34,625 bases of DNA. Source: a virus. The stretch covers positions 1 to 34,625 of the IMG/VR virus record IMGVR_UViG_3300011116_000315, one strand, 5' to 3'. The translations under genes were made by a program, and so were the position numbers. The notes under the pieces were generated by a model, which ran no database searches, had not been told where the DNA came from, and worked only from the letters and a program-made list of their open reading frames with translations. Of the stretch, positions 1-6,004 are shown in pieces. Positions within the stretch are counted from its first letter, which is position 1. Every line of letters starts with the position of its first letter.

Positions 1-37
1 CTGAGGAGCAGTGCGCCAATTTTTAAGTCATTCCGCA

Positions 38-424
38 TTATGAAATCAAGTGTATCTCGCCCGCAACATAATCGTGCACCTCGCCTTTCTTTTCAAGCCC
101 TGTCTTTATGGAGTGGCACTCAGCGCAGAGCGACTGAAAGCGGTTGCCCATCCATTTATCCTTGTCCATTCTGTGCGGGAAGATATGGTCAACGTGGTGA
201 GCTGGCGTAATTCTTCCGAGGCTTTGGCATCGAGCGCAGATCGGATGCTTTGACAGTTGGATCTGCCTGAATTGTTGCCATTGCTTAGTACCGTACAGTT
301 TATTGAAAGCCTTGCGGTCTGTAGATATTGCGCCGCCATGCTGGTTGCAGAACGTTGAGCCGTTGACCTTGGGATTTGTACAGCCTAACTCCCGACAGGT
401 TGTCTGCTTGGGCGTTCTTGGCAT
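38..424 (-). CDS. HNH endonuclease, terminase-associated type
   Basis: A 128-residue protein with an N-terminal Cys/His cluster (CRELGCTNP, then C26 and H29) and an HNH core: CARC near residue 63, HHVDHIFPH near 76-84 and a distal CAECH near 99-103. Paired CxxC motifs around a central HVDHI are the signature of HK97 gp74-like HNH proteins. In that family the enzyme is encoded next to the small terminase and assists DNA packaging. It is the leftmost and most downstream gene of the leftward transcript here, so terS/terL would be expected to the left of base 1. The start is ATG; its first 40 bases overlap the end of the preceding gene. The family assignment is confident; the packaging role is inferred from position. 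Confidence 0.85.
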   Translation of the reverse strand: MPRTPKQTTCRELGCTNPKVNGSTFCNQHGGAISTDRKAFNKLYGTKQWQQFRQIQLSKHPICARCQSLGRITPAHHVDHIFPHRMDKDKWMGNRFQSLCAECHSIKTGLEKKGEVHDYVAGEIHLIS

Positions 425-624
425 ACGGGATATAGGGCTAGGTCTAGGAATAGATCAGACTCTTTGCGAGTCATGCGCCTAGTGATTGACTCTAGTTCTT
501 CACGCTCCATAAGCGCGTTGAATAAACAGTAGAGTGAATAGGGCAGATCATCTTGGTTGAACACAGCCTGGAAGATGAAGTCCTTTTCGTTGGCTAGATG
601 TTCCAGTGCTTTCTCGATCCTCAC
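385..624 (-). CDS. small phage protein of unknown function
   Basis: A 79-residue acidic, helical protein with no recognised domain. The frame also allows an ATG at 639, but the GTG at 624 has a GGAGG five bases upstream (634-630), so GTG is the better start. That Shine-Dalgarno lies inside the preceding small gene, whose end it overlaps by about 77 bases. Its own 3' end overlaps the HNH gene by 40 bases. Such dense overlaps fit a co-transcribed phage operon. The middle (residues about 30-60) has the charged pattern REELESITRRMTRKESD, suggesting a helix-turn-helix or coiled segment, but no function can be given. Confidence 0.55.
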   Translation of the reverse strand: MRIEKALEHLANEKDFIFQAVFNQDDLPYSLYCLFNALMEREELESITRRMTRKESDLFLDLALYPVCQERPSRQPVGS

Positions 625-733
625 GATAACCTCCAGCATAGGCGGCTCTTGCTACTGCTTGAGCCTTTTGTAGTGTTGGGAATGGTCCCTTACTTCCCCA
701 GAACCATCCCTTAGCCGTTTTTTTGTACGGCAT
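548..733 (-). CDS. short conserved phage-type ORF
   Basis: A 61-residue ORF starting with MPYKKTAKGWFWGSKGPF. N-termini of this type (MPYKKT..GWFWGSKGPFPT..KA) occur as very short phage proteins close to terminase genes. The ATG at 733 overlaps the stop of the upstream 225-residue gene by one base (TAATG), implying translational coupling. The first 37 or so residues look conserved. The remainder overlaps the next gene in another frame and is probably unconstrained. Function unknown; reality of the gene rests on the coupling and the recognisable N-terminus. Confidence 0.55.
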   Translation of the reverse strand: MPYKKTAKGWFWGSKGPFPTLQKAQAVARAAYAGGYREDRESTGTSSQRKGLHLPGCVQPR

Positions 734-1410
734 TACTTAAGAAACGTGAGCTTGTAGAGCGTGGATTGCATAAGCGCTGCAATCTCGTCGATGCCGTTCT
801 GTATCGCAGAATCATCGCCCATTGAGCTTCTATAGTCAGATACATAAGCAAGCATGTATTCAAGCTCAGACTTAGCCGTACTCTCTGGCGGTCTGTACTC
901 GATGGGGTAGTTCATCAGCTTGCCGTTGAGACCTTGCCATTGCTCAACCACGGAATCCACTAAGTCGCCCAGATCCTCGTAGCAACTGCCGAGCGCTTTA
1001 TGTTGGGCATAGCTTTGGCTTTGCAGATGGAGTATGTGAGCGTTGGTTACGGCGTGAAGCAGGCACATAACGAATCTGCCCGGTGTATAGACTTCTTGTG
1101 GTTGCGCTTGCTCTTTCTTGTTGGCGTTTGCCCAACTCTTTCCCGCATCACCGCCCCACAATGCCCAGGCTATCCGCCCTGCTGATGGGTAACCATCTTC
1201 GCCTGGAGACCATCCTTCGCCCTGCTTATCAACTTCGTGCCTTGCAAAGTAGCTAATCATCCGGCTAATCGTTTGTTGCGGAAGATCGGCTTTGTTGATG
1301 ATGTCTCGGGCTCGCGCTACGCCTATGGCCGTTCCACCACGGCTAAATTCTTCTCGCCAAGCCAAACCTTTCTTAGCCTCGGCAACCATCGCATCGTTAG
1401 GAACTGGCAT
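733..1410 (-). CDS. two-domain phage protein: head-region accessory domain plus ferritin-like (DUF5856-type) domain
   Basis: A 225-residue protein. Residues 1-95 (MPVPNDAMVAEAKKGLAWR...GRIAWALWGGDAG) match a short domain often found in phage proteins near head or packaging genes, sometimes fused to other domains. Residues 110-225 contain H118, H124, H127 and QSYAQHKALGSCYEDLGDLVD, the pattern of small Dps/ferritin-like helical phage proteins annotated as DUF5856. Function is unknown for both parts; in this fold the spaced His/Glu residues could bind a metal. The ATG at 1410 has GGAG five bases upstream, and that Shine-Dalgarno begins immediately after the U-run of an intrinsic terminator. This gene may therefore open a separately controlled transcript running through HNH into terminase and the late genes. 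Confidence 0.7.
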   Translation of the reverse strand: MPVPNDAMVAEAKKGLAWREEFSRGGTAIGVARARDIINKADLPQQTISRMISYFARHEVDKQGEGWSPGEDGYPSAGRIAWALWGGDAGKSWANANKKEQAQPQEVYTPGRFVMCLLHAVTNAHILHLQSQSYAQHKALGSCYEDLGDLVDSVVEQWQGLNGKLMNYPIEYRPPESTAKSELEYMLAYVSDYRSSMGDDSAIQNGIDEIAALMQSTLYKLTFLK

Positions 1411-1419
1411 AAGCGCTCC

Positions 1420-1443
1420 AAAAAAAGCCCTCGCGGAGAGGGC
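1420..1443 (-). terminator. intrinsic (Rho-independent) terminator
   Basis: On the minus strand GCCCTC (1443-1438), a TCCGC loop and GAGGGC (1432-1427) form a perfect 6-bp GC-rich stem followed by seven T (1426-1420). It lies between the stop of a 63-residue ORF (1459) and the Shine-Dalgarno of the 225-residue gene (start 1410). It should end, or attenuate, the leftward early transcript. Confidence 0.88.
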
Positions 1444-1458
1444 AACCAGGGGAAGGAG

Positions 1459-1650
1459 TCACTTTTTGAGTTTACTCCCACTTCTTGACGAATTCAATGC
1501 CATGATGTACGCCTCGATTCTTGTAGCAAATATGAGCATTTCAGCCTCATTTTGCTTTGTGAGAAGGTTTCTACCTACAGACTTCATTTCCTCGACTGTA
1601 AGCCTTCTCCACGGCTCCACAATACCTTTCACAGATTCCCATTCACTCAC
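1459..1650 (-). CDS. small protein of unknown function
   Basis: A 63-residue basic protein starting at GTG with AGGAGG seven bases upstream (1663-1658), a near-ideal Shine-Dalgarno. It overlaps the previous 58-residue ORF by eight bases. The sequence is predominantly helical, with W4, W14 and a Lys/Ser-rich C-terminus (SSRSGSKLKK). No family is recognised. It is the last gene before the terminator at 1420-1443. Confidence 0.6.
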   Translation of the reverse strand: MSEWESVKGIVEPWRRLTVEEMKSVGRNLLTKQNEAEMLIFATRIEAYIMALNSSRSGSKLKK

Positions 1651-1819
1651 CTTTTAACCTCCTAAGCTGTTCTTCTGCTTCGTCGGCTAACTGTTTTGCT
1701 AGTGCCGCCAAATCTTCGGCCATCTCACAAATCTCGTCGATCTGAAGCATGAGTTTGTCGAAGTCACTGAGGTTTTCCGTTAGTGAGTTTAGAAATGCTT
1801 GCCTTGCCATGTCGTTCAT
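1643..1819 (-). CDS. small acidic helical protein of unknown function
   Basis: A 58-residue ORF starting MNDMARQAFLNSL. Its ATG (1819) forms an ATGA overlap with the stop of the upstream winged-helix gene, and its stop overlaps the GTG of the next gene by eight bases. The whole chain is one acidic heptad-like helix (EICEMAEDLAALAKQLADEAEE), suggesting a coiled coil. The evidence is its exact fit into the chain of overlapping genes; it fills what would otherwise be a 165-base gap. Confidence 0.6.
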   Translation of the reverse strand: MNDMARQAFLNSLTENLSDFDKLMLQIDEICEMAEDLAALAKQLADEAEEQLRRLKGE

Positions 1820-2163
1820 AGTTCCCTCTTAATTTGCTTTGCTAGCTCTTCGCCGCGATCAGTAAGCATCCAAACATAAGCCTTGCTTCCAGACGGAGCG
1901 GGTCGTTTTACCTTGTTTCCGTCATCGTCTCGGTAATGCGTTACTAATCCTGCATCCTGGCAGTCTTTCCTACGTTTACCAATACTGTTCTGCTGTAGAC
2001 CGGTTTTATCTGCCAGCTCGTAGTCGGTAAGGTTGCCGTGTTCGAGTAAAGCAAGCAGGGCGGTACGCCTATGGTTGTTCGCCTTAAACCTCGCGTCGAT
2101 TGCCGCCATATGTGAGGTCAGCGGATCTGTGCGTCTTGCCGTTGGAAAAGTAAATGGAATCAT
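1816..2163 (-). CDS. winged helix-turn-helix DNA-binding protein
   Basis: A 115-residue protein. The N-terminus (FTFPTARRTDPLTSHMAA) is a hallmark of a common phage wHTH family. It is followed by a helix-turn-helix (LLEHGNLTDYELADKTGLQQNSIGKRRKDCQDAGLV, residues about 39-74) and a wing ending in YVWMLTDRGEELAKQI. Known relatives are annotated as MarR/ArsR-like or phage replication-associated HTH proteins. It could act as an early-operon regulator or replication accessory factor; the sequence does not decide. It has ATGA overlaps with the genes on both sides. Start ATG at 2163. Confidence 0.75.
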   Translation of the reverse strand: MIPFTFPTARRTDPLTSHMAAIDARFKANNHRRTALLALLEHGNLTDYELADKTGLQQNSIGKRRKDCQDAGLVTHYRDDDGNKVKRPAPSGSKAYVWMLTDRGEELAKQIKREL

Positions 2164-2381
2164 CCCTCGCCCCTAAGTAAGTCTGCTGCGTCTTTATGAC
2201 CATGTTTCTCTAAAAGCTCGATGCAGTGATTGAGTCTCGCTTCTCCTACGTTGAACCTCACAAGCTCAGCAAAATCCTCTAGCTCTTTTAGATTTACCGG
2301 CTCGCCTGTCTTAAAGTAGGTTGGCAGTTTCGCAATCTTTGCCATCCTAATTACCTCGTCTCGTTTGATCTCTGAAATCAT
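2160..2381 (-). CDS. small phage protein of unknown function
   Basis: A 73-residue protein starting MISEIKRDEVIRMAKIAKL. The frame stays open upstream to 2489, but the ATG at 2381 makes a precise ATGA overlap with the preceding stop, as at most junctions of this operon, so it is the preferred start. Predicted fully helical, with an acidic middle (VNLKELEDFAELV) and a C-terminal HCIELLEKHGHKDAADLL helix. No domain recognised. Confidence 0.65.
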   Translation of the reverse strand: MISEIKRDEVIRMAKIAKLPTYFKTGEPVNLKELEDFAELVRFNVGEARLNHCIELLEKHGHKDAADLLRGEG

Positions 2382-2602
2382 GGCATTCCTTTCAAATGCT
2401 TTGACATAAGAATCTGTTTTATATGCTCGGGAACTTTGGGCAGCGGAGCCCATGCCACCGCCCAGTCTGTCCATGTTCCGATCACGCATACACCACCAGC
2501 GTTAAGTAGAAGCATCTTTACCCCTCGCGGTGGCGTTTCATCGTCTGGTGTTCGCCAGTTAGATTCGCCGGCTATGTATGTTTTCAAGCCGGCCTCGGCC
2601 AC
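2378..2602 (-). CDS. DUF551-like small phage protein
   Basis: A 74-residue protein whose arrangement W16..P18DDETPPRGVKMLLLN..GVCVIGTWTDW..AWAPLPKVPE matches the DUF551 pattern (W-x-P-x-D-x-x-P-P ... G-x-W ... W-x-P-L-P-x-P) common in phage early regions. Function unknown. The start appears to be GTG at 2602, overlapping the upstream gene by 19 bases; a later ATG would remove the conserved N-terminal WRTPDDE. Its stop overlaps the next ATG (ATGA). Confidence 0.65.
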   Translation of the reverse strand: MAEAGLKTYIAGESNWRTPDDETPPRGVKMLLLNAGGVCVIGTWTDWAVAWAPLPKVPEHIKQILMSKHLKGMP

Positions 2603-2775
2603 AAATAAGACACTGCTGGCTTGTAGCCCTTGTCTATAAGCGTCTGTTCTTTTATCTCACGCCCACCTGGAAGCACGAACGTCTTTTTCTTGCTGTAGTG
2701 CGGAACGATCATGATTTCGTGCGCGTAGTAAACGTTTACCCAATCATGTTCCTGCATCTTTGCTTCTATTTTCAT
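2584..2775 (-). CDS. small protein of unknown function
   Basis: A 63-residue protein starting at ATG with AGGA nine bases upstream, immediately after the stop of the preceding gene. It is aromatic and basic (VYYAHEIMIVPHYSKKKTFVLPGGREIKEQ), probably a small beta-rich fold. No family recognised. Confidence 0.55.
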   Translation of the reverse strand: MKIEAKMQEHDWVNVYYAHEIMIVPHYSKKKTFVLPGGREIKEQTLIDKGYKPAVSYLWPRPA

Positions 2776-2776
2776 G

Positions 2777-3133
2777 TCATTGTCCTATGTTGAAAGGGTT
2801 GTTAAAAAATTTTGGCTCTGTTGTCACTCTGCTTTTGTGAAACTTTGGTTTTTGTTTAACCACCGGTTTTTCTGCGACCTTATCGGTTGCAAACTCGTAC
2901 ACGCGCTCTTTCACAAACGTATCCATCGTCAGCCATGTTTTTAGGAATCCTTTGTTCACAAGCTGCCTGAGCGCTTGATCGCAGGGCCTCTTTTCCATTC
3001 TGACCTGTAAGCAAACCTGTTTCAGCGTTGCTGGTGTCTTGCGCTTCTTGAGGTAGTTCAGGATCTTGGTTTGCTTGTCGGTTTGCGTGGATTTCCATTT
3101 GATGGAATCGTGGAGATTGTGATCGCCGCTCAT
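2777..3133 (-). CDS. winged-helix-like protein of unknown role
   Basis: A 118-residue basic protein starting MSGDHNLHDSIKWKS. The ATG at 3133 forms an ATGA overlap with the upstream stop, which is why the longer frame (to 3160) is not used. Residues about 20-70 (TKILNYLKKRKTPATLKQVCLQVRMEKRPCDQALRQLVNKGFL) have the spacing of a winged-helix domain. A basic tail (KPVVKQKPKFHKSRVT) could contact nucleic acid. It is one of three wHTH-type proteins in this operon; a replication or transcription role is plausible but not shown. Confidence 0.65.
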   Translation of the reverse strand: MSGDHNLHDSIKWKSTQTDKQTKILNYLKKRKTPATLKQVCLQVRMEKRPCDQALRQLVNKGFLKTWLTMDTFVKERVYEFATDKVAEKPVVKQKPKFHKSRVTTEPKFFNNPFNIGQ

Positions 3134-3450
3134 AGTTTTCTTTGGTAGTAATAAAACCAAGCGCCAACGTGTTGCTTGAATAGCTTCTCTTTTGAGATTA
3201 GCTTTCGAGCCTCTAGCGCCCTAATCATCTTGAGCGCGTTCTGCGTTGTGCACCCAAACTGATCGGCTAAGTTTTGCAGTGACTTTGGCTCGGCCAACGC
3301 GTCTAAATAAATCTTCTGGGTTTTGGTTAGCGGTCTAAAGCGCTTAATAATTCGTTTACCAAACTTCGCAACCGACTGCTCAAACTCAGGCTTTCCAGAA
3401 ATCATCACGCCCATCGTCTTTGCAAGCCTTAACACTTCTTGCTGATTCAT
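3130..3450 (-). CDS. winged helix-turn-helix protein
   Basis: A 106-residue protein starting MNQQEVLRLAKTMGV at the ATG (3450) that overlaps the upstream stop (ATGA). Residues about 42-95 (LTKTQKIYLDALAEPKSLQNLADQFGCTTQNALKMIRALEARKLISKE) form a clear HTH with a recognition helix TTQNALKMIRALE. It ends in an aromatic-rich strand (GAWFYYYQRKL). Likely DNA-binding; target unknown. The frame upstream of 3450 stays open but overlaps coding sequence of the preceding gene. Confidence 0.7.
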   Translation of the reverse strand: MNQQEVLRLAKTMGVMISGKPEFEQSVAKFGKRIIKRFRPLTKTQKIYLDALAEPKSLQNLADQFGCTTQNALKMIRALEARKLISKEKLFKQHVGAWFYYYQRKL

Positions 3451-3665
3451 GTGTTTTTTCCCTTTAGCTTGGCTTCGATAGCGCGGGCAAAACCCCACCG
3501 ATCAAACCACTCCGAGTTACTAGCATCAATCTTTTGTGAGAGATAACTCAAGTCCTGAATTTCTTCATCCGTCAGCTCGACCCATGTGCGCTCAGCACAG
3601 CAATGCCCGCACCTTGGGCAGTCAATTACATAATCATGCTTTGTCTCTAGTGCTTCTCTGCTCAT
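3447..3665 (-). CDS. small zinc-ribbon-like phage protein
   Basis: A 72-residue protein with CPRCGHCC at residues 16-23, a likely partial zinc-binding knuckle, followed by ELTDEEIQDLSYL and WFDRWGFARAIEAKLK, a C-terminal segment seen in many small phage early proteins. Function unknown. ATGA-type overlaps with both neighbours place it in the same translation-coupled operon. Confidence 0.65.
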   Translation of the reverse strand: MSREALETKHDYVIDCPRCGHCCAERTWVELTDEEIQDLSYLSQKIDASNSEWFDRWGFARAIEAKLKGKNT

Positions 3666-4006
3666 TTGTCAGCCCTCGCTATCGCCGCCGCATTCGTATA
3701 CGTCTCGCCGTAACGCTTCCTCAGCTTTACGATGTTCGCTTTCAAAATATCTTCACGATCCAAACTAAACGCTTGCCTGATGCCTTCAAGGTAAAACTCT
3801 ATGTCTCCAAGCTCTTCGACAACGTTTTCCAGGTCTAAAGGCTTTTGGTAGATCGCAAACTTTTTAATCGTATCTAGCAGCTCACCAGCTTCGCCAGATA
3901 CACCTATTGCCATGTGCAAAGCAAATGCTTGCATAGGCGTAAGCTCGTCAACAATGTCTTGCCCTGGCTTTGCAAGTTCAAAAACTAGTTTCTTGTGTTC
4001 TTTCAT
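3662..4006 (-). CDS. mazG: MazG-like nucleotide pyrophosphohydrolase
   Basis: A 114-residue all-helical protein with the MazG metal-binding motifs: GEAGELLDTIKK (residues about 38-49) and EELGDIEFYLE (about 64-74). MazG-fold enzymes hydrolyse NTPs or dNTPs to monophosphates with Mg2+. Phage versions are proposed to trim non-canonical nucleotides or tune host alarmone and nucleotide pools during infection. The start is ATG at 4006, with GAGGT four bases before it; the Shine-Dalgarno overlaps the stop of the preceding 54-residue gene. Co-transcription with a base-modification gene pair makes nucleotide-pool management a sensible context, but that link is inference. Confidence 0.87.
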   Translation of the reverse strand: MKEHKKLVFELAKPGQDIVDELTPMQAFALHMAIGVSGEAGELLDTIKKFAIYQKPLDLENVVEELGDIEFYLEGIRQAFSLDREDILKANIVKLRKRYGETYTNAAAIARADK

Positions 4007-4013
4007 GGTTACC

Positions 4014-4178
4014 TCAAAACGGAGCTGGTTCAAAAGGAATAGGCTCAGGCTTAATCTTTTTTCGCTTGACCCATTTGTTACCTACAAACGCAGCGAAAGG
4101 CCATTTGCCAGCTTTTACCGCTTTCTTGATGGTTTGGTCTATGCGCTCTTCAGCTTTTCCGAGATTCGTGTTTTCCAT
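4014..4178 (-). CDS. small basic protein of unknown function
   Basis: A 54-residue protein starting MENTNLGKAEERID. It is rich in Lys and Pro, ending KIKPEPIPFEPAPF. The start at 4178 lies inside the upstream gene's 3' end, in another frame. Its stop sits directly on the Shine-Dalgarno of mazG. No family recognised; supported by its position and lack of an alternative for this interval. Confidence 0.5.
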   Translation of the reverse strand: MENTNLGKAEERIDQTIKKAVKAGKWPFAAFVGNKWVKRKKIKPEPIPFEPAPF

Positions 4179-4504
4179 TGGTTCCAATCCTCTCCCGGCC
4201 TTGCGGGACATCCAATCTTTTCCGCCATTTCAGCGGTCCCTTTTTCTGTTGCCCACCAGTTAACTGCTTTCTCTTGGTGGGTCATGTCTAGCTCATCTTC
4301 CCATCGTGCTTGATTAAGCCATGTAGCGGGATGTGGCATAAATTCACTTGCAGTCGATTTGATCGTCCAGTACCGCTTGTGATTCTTGACTGCTTGTATT
4401 GCATCTTGCCGCTCTTGATGACTCATCTTTAGCCAAGCCTTTTGTGCTGCTCTCTTGGCTACCTTTCGTGGGTACTGTTGCCAGAACTCCTCGAAACCTT
4501 CCAA
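4139..4504 (-). CDS. replication-protein-like C-terminal domain, stand-alone
   Basis: A 121-residue protein beginning EGFEEFWQQYPRKVAKRAAQKAWLKM and continuing FMPHPATWLNQARWEDEL. This FWxxYPrK..K..A...W ... mPhpaTWLnq.RWeDe arrangement is the C-terminal module of phage replisome-organiser or helicase-loader proteins that normally carry an N-terminal HTH domain. Here the module stands alone, so it may work with one of the separate wHTH proteins of this operon. The start is TTG at 4504 with AGGAG seven bases upstream. Replication role inferred from family. Confidence 0.7.
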   Translation of the reverse strand: MEGFEEFWQQYPRKVAKRAAQKAWLKMSHQERQDAIQAVKNHKRYWTIKSTASEFMPHPATWLNQARWEDELDMTHQEKAVNWWATEKGTAEMAEKIGCPARPGEDWNQWKTRISEKLKSA

Positions 4505-4550
4505 TTTATTTCTCCTGTTAATTGCGACAGGGAAAGTCTAGATCGGAATT

Positions 4551-5066
4551 TCACGCGGCTGTTGATTCTTGTTCTTGATTCTGATGAGCGGCAGACCTTA
4601 GCAGACGGTCGGCAACATATACCCAAATAAAACCACCAGCAATCTTTGCGGCAAATTGAAGAAGCACGATTCCGGGCATTAGCCCTCCAAACGCAATCGT
4701 CGGAAATACAAGGGAATCAACTGCGGCTCCGGCAACGTTGCTTTTGTTTGCCCTAGAAAACCAAGAACCTTTCATCTTTGCAAAAACAACCCAGTCAACC
4801 AATGCGGCTAACGTAAACGCGCAAGCCGACGCTATGGCAATTTTTCCACTAGCAGGGTTAAGCAAATAAGTAAGAATTCCAGACGAAGCTATGAGCGCAC
4901 CCATCTTCCACAGTCTTAGCCTTACATGTAACCAATCTCTTAACGCCAAATCTAAGCCTATAAACAGAAAAGCATTAATTGGACTAATCGCAGGGCCAAA
5001 CGCAGCAACCGAAAGATTCGCAAGCGTCATTGCAATCGTGTAAATACCAATAGCTATGTAAAGCAT
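4551..5066 (-). CDS. yhhQ: YhhQ/VUT-family queuosine-precursor (preQ0/preQ1) transporter
   Basis: A 171-residue integral membrane protein with about six hydrophobic segments. It carries the VUT/DUF165 signatures FGPAISPINAFLFIGLDLALRDWLH (residues about 23-48) and an NVAGAAVDSLVFPTIAFG segment (about 110-127). In bacteria this family imports the 7-deazaguanine bases preQ0/preQ1 across the inner membrane. It is somewhat shorter than the E. coli protein (about 220 residues). The ATG at 5066 has AGGAG five bases upstream, located in the last codons of the DpdA-like gene, so the two are tightly coupled (13-base overlap). Import of the modified base would feed DpdA directly. Substrate is inferred from family and neighbour. 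Confidence 0.85.
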   Translation of the reverse strand: MLYIAIGIYTIAMTLANLSVAAFGPAISPINAFLFIGLDLALRDWLHVRLRLWKMGALIASSGILTYLLNPASGKIAIASACAFTLAALVDWVVFAKMKGSWFSRANKSNVAGAAVDSLVFPTIAFGGLMPGIVLLQFAAKIAGGFIWVYVADRLLRSAAHQNQEQESTAA

Positions 5067-5737
5067 AAGTTCTCCTGTACAGGTCTAAGGTTCCAATGGT
5101 TCGGTGGGTTTTCTGAGTCAATACGCTTTGCCATGCAATAAGCGCATTCAGTCATGCTTTTATGGTTGACAGCAACATTTGTGGAATCCGCACTTGATAA
5201 CGGCCAGCGTTCGAGCCCCTGTCCCAACATCCGCATTCCATGCGTCCAAGGTAGCCGACCAAATGTTTTCGCAAGCCGGTTGAATGTTTCGTCCATTCTT
5301 CCCTGCCACTTTGCATCGCCGACATTCCAGTATTCACCAGATGAGCCGAGACAAACTCGACCCCAATCGTCTACAAGCTCGCAAAGGTAATCTAACGATA
5401 AACCTAGATGCCAGACCGGAATGCCTAAAGACTTTGGGAAAGGCCATGTCGCAGTCATTTCTCGCTGTTGCTCTATCGTCCCGTCGATTACATCAGGAAC
5501 AACACCCCAATGAGGGTGAGCAAGTATTGGATCTATCCAGTCGTAGAAACCGTGTAAGTCAAACGGAACCCCTCTTGTCTTGCAACTAAAGGCTCCGTTA
5601 TCCAACATCAGCGACTGACCGATTTTTAGACAAGTTTTTAAGTCTCTTGGCTCAAAGTAAGAAATGCAGAAGTGTTCACCGGCTAAAGTCTCTAGGACTG
5701 ATCTAGGTGTAATAGGTGTACCGTGGTAGTGGATCAT
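5054..5737 (-). CDS. dpdA: DpdA-like DNA guanine transglycosylase (7-deazaguanine insertion)
   Basis: A 227-residue protein resembling phage DpdA, the TGT-related enzyme that swaps guanine in DNA for preQ0 or a derivative. Visible motifs are LDNGAFS (D46, where TGT enzymes have DSGGFQ), PDVIDG (D82), VWHLG (H110), LGSSGEYW, H166GMRMLG and SSADST (D184, the likely nucleophile position), plus a possible metal site C198xxC201. Its tight overlap with the YhhQ transporter supports the assignment. No QueC/D/E/F or FolE homologue was seen, so the phage would depend on host-made precursor. The start ATG at 5737 has no Shine-Dalgarno of its own and overlaps the stop of a six-codon ORF that has one. 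The bound base (preQ0, preQ1 or other) cannot be told from sequence. Confidence 0.78.
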   Translation of the reverse strand: MIHYHGTPITPRSVLETLAGEHFCISYFEPRDLKTCLKIGQSLMLDNGAFSCKTRGVPFDLHGFYDWIDPILAHPHWGVVPDVIDGTIEQQREMTATWPFPKSLGIPVWHLGLSLDYLCELVDDWGRVCLGSSGEYWNVGDAKWQGRMDETFNRLAKTFGRLPWTHGMRMLGQGLERWPLSSADSTNVAVNHKSMTECAYCMAKRIDSENPPNHWNLRPVQENLCFT

Positions 5738-5754
5738 TTGTTAACTTTAGACAT
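5734..5754 (-). CDS. putative six-residue leader ORF coupled to dpdA
   Basis: ATG (5754) to TGA (5736-5734) encodes MSKVNK. GGGGGA lies just upstream, and the stop forms ATGA with the dpdA start, which itself lacks a Shine-Dalgarno. It may deliver ribosomes to dpdA by termination-reinitiation. It could instead be a coincidence, or the tail of a decayed longer frame. Confidence 0.35.
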   Translation of the reverse strand: MSKVNK

Positions 5755-6004
5755 AGTTCCCCCAAGGGTGGTAGCACTCACCTTACCCAGCAGGGGTCGC
5801 TTCTGGATGTTCCCTGCCTAGTACAGCCTAAGCCAGCGATTCTCTCCACCTCTTGCTTGTCCCACCCATGTACAAGAGGCTTTGTCCAGTACCTCACTGA
5901 CAGTCTGGATCGGCATGAAACGGGGTGTTTCGCCAGCCGGTGTTTTCTTCCGCGCATCCCATGCAGGATCTTGATAACGCTCGGAGTACGGTTGACGTGC
6001 AAAC
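5755..6004 (-). other. leader region upstream of dpdA; no convincing gene
   Basis: About 250 bases between the terminator-like structure at 6005-6076 and the dpdA start. A 65-residue frame (GTG 6015 to TAG 5818) starts inside the terminator stem and has no Shine-Dalgarno. Beyond its TAG the same frame stays open into MSKVNK at 5734. Local inverted repeats are visible: CCTCTTG/CAAGAGG around 5848-5880 and GCAGGG/CCCTGC around 5790-5817. The last is followed by ACCACCCTTGGGGG, in which CCC could mask the GGGGG Shine-Dalgarno. It reads more like a structured 5' untranslated region than a gene. No clear promoter was found inside it. Confidence 0.4.

Noticed and set aside
5818-5820. Genome-wide recoding of TAG to an amino acid, suggested by in-frame TAGs here and at 18574-18576
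   Set aside because: Well-supported genes end in TAG (for example at 7588-7590) and core genes contain none, so a standard code with stray stops is more economical.
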